A DNA stretch of 64,000 bases from Larkinella humicola (GTDB taxonomy: Bacteria > Bacteroidota > Bacteroidia > Cytophagales > Spirosomataceae): positions 121,756-185,755 of the forward strand of contig NZ_VTWS01000012.1 of NCBI RefSeq assembly GCF_008727875.1, given 5' to 3'. The stretch's first letter is position 1; every line of letters begins with the position of its first letter. The notes under the pieces were generated by a model. That model ran no database searches. It saw only the letters and a program-made list of their open reading frames with translations, and was not told where the DNA came from. Shown here piece after piece: positions 34,395-42,093 of this stretch. The translations under genes and the position numbers were made by a program.

Positions 34395-35606
34395 TTATAC
34401 AGTTCGTGCTTCCTCCAAAACCGTCTCCAAAGTGGCCAGCGCCTGGCTCAGATCGCCGATCAGGTCTTCGACGTTTTCGATGCCGACCGAATACCGGATC
34501 AGGCTTTCGGGAATACCGAGCTGGGCGCGCTGGGCTTCGGTCAGTTCCACGTGACTCGTTGTTCGGGGTGGCCCGGCCAGCGTGCTGACCGATCCGAGAC
34601 TGGCCGCCAGATGGACAAACTGAAGTTTGGTCAGGAACGTTTTCACTTCTTCGTAGCCGCCCTTCAGCGAAAAACTCAGCACCCCGCCAAAACCGGCCAT
34701 CTGTTCGCGGGCGATGGCATGACCGGGGTGCGTTTCGAGTCCGGGGTAAAACACATCACTGACCTTGGGATGGGCTTTCAAAAACCGGGCAATTTTCAGG
34801 GCCGACGCGTTTTGCCGCTCAATCCGCAGTTCCAGCGTTTTCATGCCGCGGGCAATCAGGTAAGCCGGATCGGCCTGGAGGCTGGCCCCGTTGATCTCGC
34901 GGAACCGGAATACTTTTTCGACCAGTTCCTTTTTGCCGCACAGCAGTCCGCCCATGGCGTCGGAATGCCCGCCGAGGAATTTGGTGGCACTGTGAATCAC
35001 CAGATCGGCCCCCAGTTTCAGCGGATTCTGGTTGATCGGGGTCGCGAACGTATTATCGACCACCACCACCGCGCCGACTTCATGCGCTGCTGCTGATAAG
35101 CGCTTGATGTCGACCACTTTCAACGTCGGATTGGTGGGCGTTTCGAGGTAAACCAGCTCACAGCCTTTGGCAATTTCGGCTTCCATGGCTTCGTGGTTTC
35201 CGGTTTCGCAGAGCGTTACGTTGATCTGGTAGGAGGGCAGGAAATCCAGAAAGAGCCGACTGGTGCCGCCGTAGGTATCCTTGATGGAAACCACCCGTTT
35301 TCCGGGACCCAGCAACGCAAACAAGGTGTTGCTGATGGCACCCATACCGGTGGCAAACGAGGTCGCGGCTTCGGCACTCTCCAGAATGCGGATTTTTTCT
35401 TCCAGCACATGAACTGTCGGGTTGGTGTTCCGGCTGTAGATGTGGCCCTCGGTTTTGCCGGTAGCAACGTCGTACCATTCGTCGAGGTCGTGGTACGCAA
35501 ATGCGACACTGTTGACAATCGGAGACGTAGTGGCCCCTTGATAGAAACGATCGGTCTCTCCAGCCCAAACCGAAGCTGTGCCTTTGTTTTGTTTAGAAAA
35601 ATCCAT
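34395..35606 (-). CDS. Cys/Met-metabolism PLP enzyme (cystathionine gamma-synthase/lyase type)
   Basis: This 403-residue protein belongs to the trans-sulfuration (gamma) subgroup of fold type I PLP enzymes. Visible motifs are YSRNTNPTVHVLEEKI, ATSFATGMGAISNTL, VYLETPTNPTLKVVDI, VVVDNTFATPINQNPL and the PLP-lysine segment VIHSATKFLGGHSDAMGG. The C-terminal LAASLGSVSTLAGPPRTTSH and IRYSVGIENVEDLI are also standard. It may be cystathionine gamma-synthase, a gamma-lyase or O-acetylhomoserine sulfhydrylase; the sequence alone does not decide. No methionine-pathway neighbour is present. It is complete and of normal length. Confidence 0.93.
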   Translation of the reverse strand: MDFSKQNKGTASVWAGETDRFYQGATTSPIVNSVAFAYHDLDEWYDVATGKTEGHIYSRNTNPTVHVLEEKIRILESAEAATSFATGMGAISNTLFALLGPGKRVVSIKDTYGGTSRLFLDFLPSYQINVTLCETGNHEAMEAEIAKGCELVYLETPTNPTLKVVDIKRLSAAAHEVGAVVVVDNTFATPINQNPLKLGADLVIHSATKFLGGHSDAMGGLLCGKKELVEKVFRFREINGASLQADPAYLIARGMKTLELRIERQNASALKIARFLKAHPKVSDVFYPGLETHPGHAIAREQMAGFGGVLSFSLKGGYEEVKTFLTKLQFVHLAASLGSVSTLAGPPRTTSHVELTEAQRAQLGIPESLIRYSVGIENVEDLIGDLSQALATLETVLEEARTV

Positions 35607-36284
35607 TTTTAATTCCGTAAAGAGCAGAATAATCTACGCTGAAAAGCAAAAATTGCAAAATTTTGAATAAATGCTAAACTTGCCATGAGAATAGTTTTTC
35701 ACGCATTCGGCAATTTGCCACCCTAAACCCTAAACCCACTACCCTGAACTATAAACCCTGAATCGTAAACTAAACCCCGACCCGGCTTCGTTTTTGAGAA
35801 GTCAGGTTTGGAAAAAGTCAGTTTTATATAAAATAATTTTCATGTTTCTTGGACTTTCAGAACTTGTTGCTAGCTTACGGCGTAGTATAGGTATAATGCG
35901 TAATCTGAATCGGCTTTCCCTGGCCGTTCAGTTCCACTCCTCTTCTTTTTATCTATTCAACGATGCCTTCAATTCGGTTTCAGGCTATCGTTGTCCTTTA
36001 ACACGGGCTACAGAAAAAAATGATTTTTCAGGCACCGGGCAACCAGAGGGAAACTTCAAACGGGTTTAACGTATCCCGAGAAAACATGATGACCAGAAGG
36101 GTCAGGACGAACTTCCTCCCAATTCGGAATGGTAATTGTTGGTAACGATCCGGGTAGGCTGAATCGTTGGAGCAATGCCGGAATGCCGTCACGGGTTTGC
36201 TATATCAAATCAGGTATGGGCCGATTAACCTACCTCATTTTAGAAAATATTCCGGTAATCGGCCGAATTTTTAACAACTAGTTT
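35607..36284. other. Non-coding 678-base region upstream of the desaturase
   Basis: This is the longest gene-free stretch in the window. Near 35720-35780 there is a loose series of CCCTAAACC/TAAACCC units, apparently a decayed repeat. A 91-codon open frame at 35794-36069 has no recognisable domain and an untidy composition, so I do not call it. At 36219-36264 a hairpin precedes the desaturase start. The divergent promoters of the gamma-synthase and desaturase genes must be here, but I cannot place them. Confidence 0.5.
36219..36264 (+). promoter_or_regulatory. Leader hairpin upstream of the desaturase
   Basis: GGCCGATTA (36219-36227) pairs with TAATCGGCC (36256-36264), and GAATTTTTAAC follows. 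The hairpin ends 20 bases before the ATG of the fatty acid desaturase. The stem plus short T-run could be an attenuator, or the palindrome could be an operator. Confidence 0.4.
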
Positions 36285-37406
36285 ATGGTAACGCCACTAA
36301 AGTTTAATACCACCAATCGTTCTCCGTTTTTCTCTACTGTCCGGCAGCGTGTCAATGCACACTTCAAGGAAAAGAACCTTTCTCCCAACGCCAATGGAGC
36401 CATGTGGGCTAAAGCCATTTTCTTTCTGACCGGTTACGCAGGGCTGTACGCGCTGATTCTTTCGAACCAGTTTGGACTGTGGACGATGCTGGGCATGGCT
36501 ATTTTACTGGGCATGTTTGCGGCTTTTATCGGTTTTAATGTCTCTCACGATGCCATTCACGGTGCTTTCTCCTCAAAAGGTTGGGTAAACCGGTTGCTGG
36601 CGTCCAGTTTTTACCTGATCGGCGCCAATCCGTACGTCTGGAAAATGACGCACAACGTCGTTCATCATACCTATACCAACATTCCCGGCCACGACGAAGA
36701 CATCGAAATTGCACCGGGCTTGATCCGCGTGGATGTCGACGAGCCGCTTCGGCCCTGGCAGCGCCACCAGCAGTGGTATTCATTCGCCCTCTATTCGCTG
36801 GCTTCGCTTTCGTGGGTTTTTCGGAAGGACTATCTGAAATTTTTCAAGAAGACCATCGGCCACTGCGATAATACAAACCATCCCCGCAAAGAGTACATCA
36901 CGCTGTTTGTTACCAAAGCAGCCTATTACGTCGTCTTTATCGTTATTCCGTTGCTGGTGCTGGATCTGACCTGGTGGCAGTTTGTTATCGGATTTGTGTT
37001 GATGCACATGGCCGAAGGCTTGGTGTTGGGACTGGTTTTTCAACTAGCGCACGTTGTGGAAGGCACGGCCTTCCCGGTTCCGGTCGAAGGCGTGGGCATT
37101 CAGGAAGCGTGGGCCGTTCACCAGATGCGGACTACGGCCAATTTTGCGCCCAATTCGCCCATTGCGGCTTTTTTCTGCGGAGGATTGAATCGCCAGATCG
37201 AACACCATTTATTTCCGAAAGTTTGCCACATTCATTACCCGGCCATTACCGCAATCGTGCGGGATACGGCCCACGAATTCGGGTTACCTTACATCGAAAA
37301 TCCGTCGTTCTCCACCGCGTTGGCGTCGCACTACCGGCTGCTGAAAAAACTGGGTCGGGAGCCCGTCAAAGTACACGTTCCCGAGTCAATGAGCGTTCCG
37401 GTGTAG
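36285..37406 (+). CDS. Membrane fatty acid desaturase
   Basis: This is a 373-residue integral membrane diiron enzyme. The three histidine boxes of acyl-lipid desaturases are present: HDAIHG (about 88), HNVVHH (about 124) and QIEHH (about 307). QxxHH in the third box is typical of front-end (delta-5/6) type enzymes. Hydrophobic segments lie at about 44-84, 158-178 and 212-252. It introduces double bonds in membrane fatty acyl chains, often for fluidity control in cold. It is followed by a strong terminator, so it is probably monocistronic. No fused cytochrome b5 domain is present. FabF follows beyond the terminator. Confidence 0.93.
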   Translation: MVTPLKFNTTNRSPFFSTVRQRVNAHFKEKNLSPNANGAMWAKAIFFLTGYAGLYALILSNQFGLWTMLGMAILLGMFAAFIGFNVSHDAIHGAFSSKGWVNRLLASSFYLIGANPYVWKMTHNVVHHTYTNIPGHDEDIEIAPGLIRVDVDEPLRPWQRHQQWYSFALYSLASLSWVFRKDYLKFFKKTIGHCDNTNHPRKEYITLFVTKAAYYVVFIVIPLLVLDLTWWQFVIGFVLMHMAEGLVLGLVFQLAHVVEGTAFPVPVEGVGIQEAWAVHQMRTTANFAPNSPIAAFFCGGLNRQIEHHLFPKVCHIHYPAITAIVRDTAHEFGLPYIENPSFSTALASHYRLLKKLGREPVKVHVPESMSVPV

Positions 37407-37443
37407 TCTGCGGTATTTTTAGAATTTTGAAGCCTTAGTATTT

Positions 37444-37500
37444 ACCGCTTTCGTTTTTACCCTAAATCCCCTCTAGGGTCAAAAACGAAAGCGGTTTTTT
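37444..37500 (+). terminator. Strong intrinsic terminator after the desaturase
   Basis: ACCGCTTTCGTTTTT (37444-37458) pairs with AAAAACGAAAGCGGT (37481-37495), the inner ACCCTA/TAGGGT extends the stem, and a TTTTTT run follows. The loop carries CCCTAAATCCCC, so it may derive from the common intergenic repeat. Confidence 0.85.
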
Positions 37501-37632
37501 CTATACTAATTCGTGTTTTACGAACTTTGATTTCTGGGGTATTGACCTAAATGGATTCCGGCGTTTTTTCGCAACGGAGAAGTCGCTTTCTTTGCGGACA
37601 AATTCTTCGGAAAACTCACCTTTAGGTTCCTT

Positions 37633-38877
37633 ATGTTACACCGGGTTGTTATTACAGGCATTGGCGCATTCACTCCCCTTGGCAACGATATTTCCACCTT
37701 CTGGCACCAGGTCGTCAATGGAAAGGCGGCTTTTGCCGGTATCTCCCGCTTCGATGCGTCCTTGTTCCGGACCCGGTTTGCCGCCGAAATCGCCGGGTTT
37801 GACGCTTCGCAGCACCTCAGTCGCACCGATGTCAAACGCTCCGACCGGTTTACACAATTTGCCCTGATTGCTGCCGACCAGGCCATCAACGATTCCGGTT
37901 TCGATCTCGCCCAAATGGACCCGTTCGAGGTGGGTGTTATCTGGGGATCGGGTCAGGGCGGCACGGAAACACTGGAAGAACAGACGAGAGAATATGCCCT
38001 GGGCGACGGCCAGCCCCGGTTCAGCCCGTTTCTGGTTCCCAAAGTGCTGGTGAATCTGGCCTCCGGCCTGATTTCGATCCGACACGGTTTCAGGGGCATT
38101 AACTACACGGCGGTTTCGGCCTGCGCGAGTTCCAATTCGGCCCTTATGGATGCCTTCAACTACATCCGGCTGGGAAAAGCCAAAATTATCGTGAGTGGCG
38201 GTTCCGATGCGGCCATTACGCCCTCGTCCTTCGGTGGGTATTGTTCCATGAAAGCCATGTCGACCCGGAATGACAGCCCCCAAACGGCTTCGCGTCCTTT
38301 CGACGTCGAGCGCGACGGTTTTGTGATGGGCGAAGGCGCAGGAGCCATTGTTCTGGAGGAATACGAACACGCCATGAGTCGGGGAGCAACGATCTACGGC
38401 GAGATGACCGGCGCGGCCATGACGGGCGATGCCTACCACATTACGGCCACCCACCCGGACGGGATCGGGGCTACCAAAGCCATGCAACTGGCGCTGGCCG
38501 AAGCCCGCATCAACATCGAGGACCTGGATTACCTGAATGCCCACGCCACCTCCACGCCCGTCGGCGACCTCTCGGAGATGAATGCCGTTGCCAAACTGAC
38601 CGGCTCCAAAAAAACAAGACTGCACATCAGCGCCACCAAGTCGATCACCGGCCATTTGATGGGCGCTGCCGGGGCCATCGAAGCCATCATCTGCTTGTTG
38701 GCAATGCGCGATAATGTGATCCCACCCACCATCAACACCACCGTCCGCGATCCGGCGATTCCCGAAAGCCTGCATCTCGTTTTCAAAGAAGCCGTGTCGA
38801 CGCCCGTCAAAACCGTCATGAGCAACACCTTCGGTTTTGGGGGGCACAACGGAATTGTGGTTTTCCGGAAAGTGTGA
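37633..38877 (+). CDS. fabF: Beta-ketoacyl-ACP synthase II (FabF type)
   Basis: This 414-residue thiolase-fold condensing enzyme has the Cys-His-His triad: Cys in VSACASSNSALMDA, His in NAHATSTPVGDLSEMN, and His in KSITGHLMGAAGAIEA. It starts MLHRVVITGIGAFTPLGND and ends NTFGFGGHNGIVVFRKV, both typical. It condenses malonyl-ACP with acyl-ACP in fatty acid elongation. There is no acpP or other fab gene beside it, so it may be a second copy or serve a special lipid; the nearby desaturase fits a lipid role. It is of normal length and complete. Confidence 0.93.
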   Translation: MLHRVVITGIGAFTPLGNDISTFWHQVVNGKAAFAGISRFDASLFRTRFAAEIAGFDASQHLSRTDVKRSDRFTQFALIAADQAINDSGFDLAQMDPFEVGVIWGSGQGGTETLEEQTREYALGDGQPRFSPFLVPKVLVNLASGLISIRHGFRGINYTAVSACASSNSALMDAFNYIRLGKAKIIVSGGSDAAITPSSFGGYCSMKAMSTRNDSPQTASRPFDVERDGFVMGEGAGAIVLEEYEHAMSRGATIYGEMTGAAMTGDAYHITATHPDGIGATKAMQLALAEARINIEDLDYLNAHATSTPVGDLSEMNAVAKLTGSKKTRLHISATKSITGHLMGAAGAIEAIICLLAMRDNVIPPTINTTVRDPAIPESLHLVFKEAVSTPVKTVMSNTFGFGGHNGIVVFRKV

Positions 38878-38915
38878 ATTAAAGGGCAGAAAGCGGAAGT
38901 TTTAAGACCGTAAGA

Positions 38916-38991
38916 CGGGACTTTCCGGGGTTCCTGCCGAAATACGGGGGAAACCCCGGATCGATACAGGAATTCCCCCCTACCGAATCAG
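38916..38991. promoter_or_regulatory. GGAATTCCCC/GGGGGAAACCCC palindromic sites upstream of the HopA1 operon
   Basis: This stretch contains AATACGGGGGAAACCCCGG (from 38941) and CAGGAATTCCCCCC (from 38968), preceded by GACTTTCCGGGGTTCC. AATACGGG with a following GGAA-type palindrome also appears at 45886-45920, between two sensor kinase genes. It lies 70-145 bases upstream of the membrane-protein start (39059) and is a candidate operator. Confidence 0.4.
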
Positions 38992-39058
38992 GGCGTACTG
39001 TGTGAGTTTTGAGTCAGCAATCCGCTGATCATAACGCACTAACCCGATTGGGTACATC

Positions 39059-40396
39059 ATGGGTATGGAAGCTCCTGAAAAGAAGAAAAAAAAGTTGCCG
39101 GTTCTGAGCGACACGGTTATCGTCTCTCTGTTTTTGCTCATTACGTTCTGCACCGGAATCGTCTTCGTTTGGGTGGGCGTATACGACACGAAGGACGGAA
39201 AACCGCTCACAGCCGTGCTATGGTCGCTGGCCTGTTTTGTGCTGGGGGCGCTGATCGGTTTCCTGTTTGGGATTCCGCGCGTGCTGCAAGGTAATCCCCC
39301 GCCCCCCCCTCCGCCATCGGGCAGCCCGGCCGCCCCGCTCACCGCGCCACCACCGCCACCTTCACCGCCGACTCTCCTGCAAACGGCGGGGTACGATCTG
39401 CGGGTTAACACCAACCTGGAGCAGATTTCCGACTGGCTCACCAAAATTATCGTGGGGCTGGGACTGGTCGAGTTGCGAACGGTTCCTGCCCGGCTTAAAA
39501 GTGCGGCAGGGTATATTGCCAGGGGAATTGGCCCCGGCACCGACTATTTTGCGGCTGGTCTGGTAGTCTATTTCACCATTCTGGGGTTCATGGGGGCTTA
39601 CCTGATTACCCGGCTGTACATTGCCGGTGCGTTTGGCCGCGCCGACCGGGCCGCATCGAAACAGGAGGAGCAGGATCTGCAACGGGTCGAAAACATCCAA
39701 CTGCCGGCACTGGGCCGGGATGAGGTGTTGTCTGACGACGACAAAAAAGCCGCTAAAAACGTGGCCAGTAAGCCTCTGGCGGAGTTGGAATCCCCCAATG
39801 AAATCTCGGTTTGGGCCAAAGCGCAACTCTCGCTGGGCAATTATGTCGATGCGGTGAAAGGGTATGGGAAAGCGATTGGCCAACTGGGCGAAGACCCGGA
39901 AAAACGGTATGCCTACGCAACGGCCCTGTATTACAGCGGGGCCAAAGACCTGGCCTTCGTGCAACTGCTGGAAGCTTACAAACGACTGACCGCGGCCTCG
40001 GATAAAACCCTTCGCCGAAATGTATACCGCTCCCTGACGTATCAGGCGCTGTTTCAGGACCCGCCGAAAGGCTTCGACGATGCCATCCGGTTTGGTGAGG
40101 AATACGTTCGGGACCATCAGAACCTGGTTTCGCCGGGTGTCTGGGCTAACCTCGCTGCGGCTTATGGACAAAAAATGAAATGGCTGCTGGCCAACAATCC
40201 GGCCGATCAGACGGCGCTGGATACCACCCGGAGCCGGGCACTGGCGGTGGTTCAGCAAGCCGCCGGGATGGGCGAGCGATGGAAGAAAAAGATTCGGGAA
40301 ATGATGGACAAAAACTTCCCGAACAAGGATCCCAATGAAAGCGATCTGGAGGTGTTTGCGGAGGATGAAGACTTCCGCAAACTCGTGGGCCTTTGA
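39059..40396 (+). CDS. Membrane protein with proline-rich linker and TPR-like cytoplasmic domain
   Basis: This is a 445-residue protein of no recognised family. After a lysine-rich start (KKKKK) there are two TM helices (about 18-41 and 50-71), a proline-rich linker (about 78-105, with seven consecutive Pro), an amphipathic NTNLEQISDWLTKIIVGLGL segment, and a third TM (about 160-182). Residues 200-445 are helical with TPR-like pairs (VWAKAQLSLGNYVDAVKGYG, RYAYATALYYSGAKDLAFVQ). The NTNLEQISDWLTK segment recurs in uncharacterised membrane proteins. It is the first gene of the operon with the 176-aa, kinase and HopA1 genes (97-base gap to the next). It may anchor or recruit the complex; this is inference. 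Confidence 0.8.
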   Translation: MGMEAPEKKKKKLPVLSDTVIVSLFLLITFCTGIVFVWVGVYDTKDGKPLTAVLWSLACFVLGALIGFLFGIPRVLQGNPPPPPPPSGSPAAPLTAPPPPPSPPTLLQTAGYDLRVNTNLEQISDWLTKIIVGLGLVELRTVPARLKSAAGYIARGIGPGTDYFAAGLVVYFTILGFMGAYLITRLYIAGAFGRADRAASKQEEQDLQRVENIQLPALGRDEVLSDDDKKAAKNVASKPLAELESPNEISVWAKAQLSLGNYVDAVKGYGKAIGQLGEDPEKRYAYATALYYSGAKDLAFVQLLEAYKRLTAASDKTLRRNVYRSLTYQALFQDPPKGFDDAIRFGEEYVRDHQNLVSPGVWANLAAAYGQKMKWLLANNPADQTALDTTRSRALAVVQQAAGMGERWKKKIREMMDKNFPNKDPNESDLEVFAEDEDFRKLVGL

Positions 40397-40400
40397 AAAG

Positions 40401-40440
40401 GCGCCATCAATTCGACGTCATTTTGGGGCGAATTTGGCGC
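40401..40440. other. Intra-operon hairpin
   Basis: GCGCCA and AATTCG (40401-40414, interrupted by TC) pair with CGAATT and TGGCGC (40429-40440). It lies in the only real gap of the HopA1 operon, between the membrane protein and the 176-aa protein. It could end or stabilise part of the transcript. Confidence 0.5.
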
Positions 40441-40492
40441 AGTACCGGTGCTGTTTTAAAGCAAATAAACAATAAACCTTTATTTAACCCTC

Positions 40493-41023
40493 ATGCCGAT
40501 GGAAAGTCTACAGTTATCTTCTGACATTACTCTCGAAATGTACATTGAATTTCACAAGAAGCAATTTGGCGTTGATAAAACGGCGGATGACTTCGTCAAA
40601 GATGCTTTCAAAGCGGTTATTCGCGAAGGGTGGATTGTGGCCGCCGACCCCCTTTCCGATATTCATGAAATTCGGCAGACCGGGAAATTTGAAGATTCTT
40701 TCAGCCAGAATTTTTCGTCCGGCAAGCGTTTTGCGGCTCTTTTTCTCGCAAACAAGTTCCTGAAAAAAGTATTGTATTTTGAGTGGAAGAGCGAAAACGT
40801 CTTCTATTGTCCACCGGGGCAAACGATTGCGGATGCCGCTGCAAACCCCAACAGTCTGGGGTTTGCCAACTACCTGCTGACCAATACGCCGTTTATTTAT
40901 AGTGATGATGCCGCCCAACAATGGGCATCACAATCCTTTGAGCCCATTGGTGAAATTTTAGGGCAGTTTCGGATTGCCGGCACCACATCAACGAACCACA
41001 GTAACGCTCCGCTGATCCTATGA
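40493..41023 (+). CDS. Unknown 176-aa protein coupled to the APH-like kinase
   Basis: I do not recognise this protein. It is soluble, with no signal peptide or TM helix. The N-terminal half is helical and charged (YIEFHKKQFGVDKTADDFVK, KRFAALFLANKFLKKV). A single Cys is in VFYCPPGQ. The last 15 residues are low-complexity and Ser/Thr/Asn-rich (AGTTSTNHSNAPLIL). The stop overlaps the kinase start by four bases (ATGA), so it is made together with the kinase. Its position suits either an accessory subunit or a large substrate whose tail is phosphorylated or dehydrated. One Cys is too few for a classic lanthipeptide with several rings. A second ATG lies two codons in. Confidence 0.8.
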   Translation: MPMESLQLSSDITLEMYIEFHKKQFGVDKTADDFVKDAFKAVIREGWIVAADPLSDIHEIRQTGKFEDSFSQNFSSGKRFAALFLANKFLKKVLYFEWKSENVFYCPPGQTIADAAANPNSLGFANYLLTNTPFIYSDDAAQQWASQSFEPIGEILGQFRIAGTTSTNHSNAPLIL

Positions 41024-42093
41024 TTGCGCTGACGGGCTATACCATCTTCCATTACCTTCTGAATCGCCGGTTAGTGCAGCTTGAGGAGTTATTTACCGGT
41101 GAGGTGGTGATGGTGGACAATCCATTTCCATCAACCCGAAATGCCAATTTTGTGGTTTGTCGGCCTACTGGATCCAATTTTTTTGTGAAACAGCCCCGGC
41201 ATCTCAATGAAGTATCGGAAGGCCAGAGTGAGCTTCGGTTTTACCAATTGGTGGGAGAAGCGGACCGGAAATTGGATGAACATTGCCTGCGGGCCGTGGA
41301 GCCGATCGACACGCGAAACCGGATCCTCATTCTGGAATATTCGGATTTGAAGATTACGTTCGAGGAACTGGTGGTGCAAATCCCCTCTCCGTTCCGGGGT
41401 AATCTGTTAAAGGAGCCAACCCGCCAGCTTGGTCAGCTTCTGGCGGGACTACGTGACAAGCTGATGCTAAACAAAGGGAATAACCCGATTCCGGGTCACC
41501 GTTTTGGTACATTTGTCCCCTGGTTGCTGAAACTGGGCGATCAGGAAGTGCAGCAAATCGGGCAGGCGAATAACCTCTATTTGTCGGCCTTTGGGCGATT
41601 TATCAAGCAGCATAAAGCACTTTTGGCTTCCCTGTTGGCAAACTGGCAATCTACTCACTTGATCAATACGGACGTTTGCTGGCGGAATATTCTCACACCA
41701 CGAGCGGATGACACCGCAATTCCGCCGTATGTTTTGATCGATTGGGAGTTTGCCAGTGTCGGGGATCCACTATGGGAAATTGTCAGTTTAGCGGCCGATT
41801 ATTTGCTGGCGCGTTTTCGTACGGTCAGTACGTCTGACGAAGCCAGCCTTTCGAATGGGCAATACCTTGGGTTGATCCCCGTACTGCTTCATTCTTCGAT
41901 GAACTTTTTTGAGCAGCTCCCTACTGAACGCCGAAAAGTGATTCAACTTCTGGGTATTCTCTTGCTTCAGAAATATTTTCGGTGGGCGGTCGAAGGCTCG
42001 TTGGATAAATTAACAAACTTCCCGGAAGTGTTTACCTATGCCCAGCGGTGTCTTACTCAGCCTGAATCCGTAATCCTTGAATTTAACCCATGA
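41020..42093 (+). CDS. Aminoglycoside-phosphotransferase-fold kinase, partner of HopA1 protein
   Basis: This 357-residue protein has an APH/choline-kinase fold. Conserved elements are a Lys in NFFVKQPRH (K57), the catalytic loop INTDVCWRNIL (D218 and N223, with NTD instead of the usual HGD), and the metal-binding DWE at 241-243 in VLIDWEFASVGDPLWEI. It starts IFHYLLNRRLVQ, like cyanobacterial kinases that precede HopA1-family genes. In class V lanthipeptide and thioamitide pathways such a kinase phosphorylates Ser/Thr in a precursor. Overlaps of four bases on both sides couple it to the 176-aa and HopA1 genes. Antibiotic phosphorylation is the alternative but less likely in this context. Confidence 0.87.
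   Translation: MIALTGYTIFHYLLNRRLVQLEELFTGEVVMVDNPFPSTRNANFVVCRPTGSNFFVKQPRHLNEVSEGQSELRFYQLVGEADRKLDEHCLRAVEPIDTRNRILILEYSDLKITFEELVVQIPSPFRGNLLKEPTRQLGQLLAGLRDKLMLNKGNNPIPGHRFGTFVPWLLKLGDQEVQQIGQANNLYLSAFGRFIKQHKALLASLLANWQSTHLINTDVCWRNILTPRADDTAIPPYVLIDWEFASVGDPLWEIVSLAADYLLARFRTVSTSDEASLSNGQYLGLIPVLLHSSMNFFEQLPTERRKVIQLLGILLLQKYFRWAVEGSLDKLTNFPEVFTYAQRCLTQPESVILEFNP

Noticed and set aside
35794..36069. 91-codon open frame in the long intergenic region
   Set aside because: No recognisable domain, mixed low-complexity composition and no conserved-looking start; it lies in a region that otherwise looks non-coding.
37636..38847. 403-codon leftward frame opposite fabF
   Set aside because: Long antisense shadow of a clear FabF gene; no domain is visible.
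36285..38877. Desaturase and FabF as one operon
   Set aside because: A strong intrinsic terminator at 37444-37500 separates them.
40493..41023. 176-aa protein as a classic lanthipeptide precursor
   Set aside because: Only one Cys, no leader-like double-glycine site and a large globular-looking body; kept only as a possible substrate or adaptor.
41020..42093. Aminoglycoside resistance kinase
   Set aside because: Coupling to a HopA1 gene and the altered NTD catalytic motif point to a peptide-modifying role instead.
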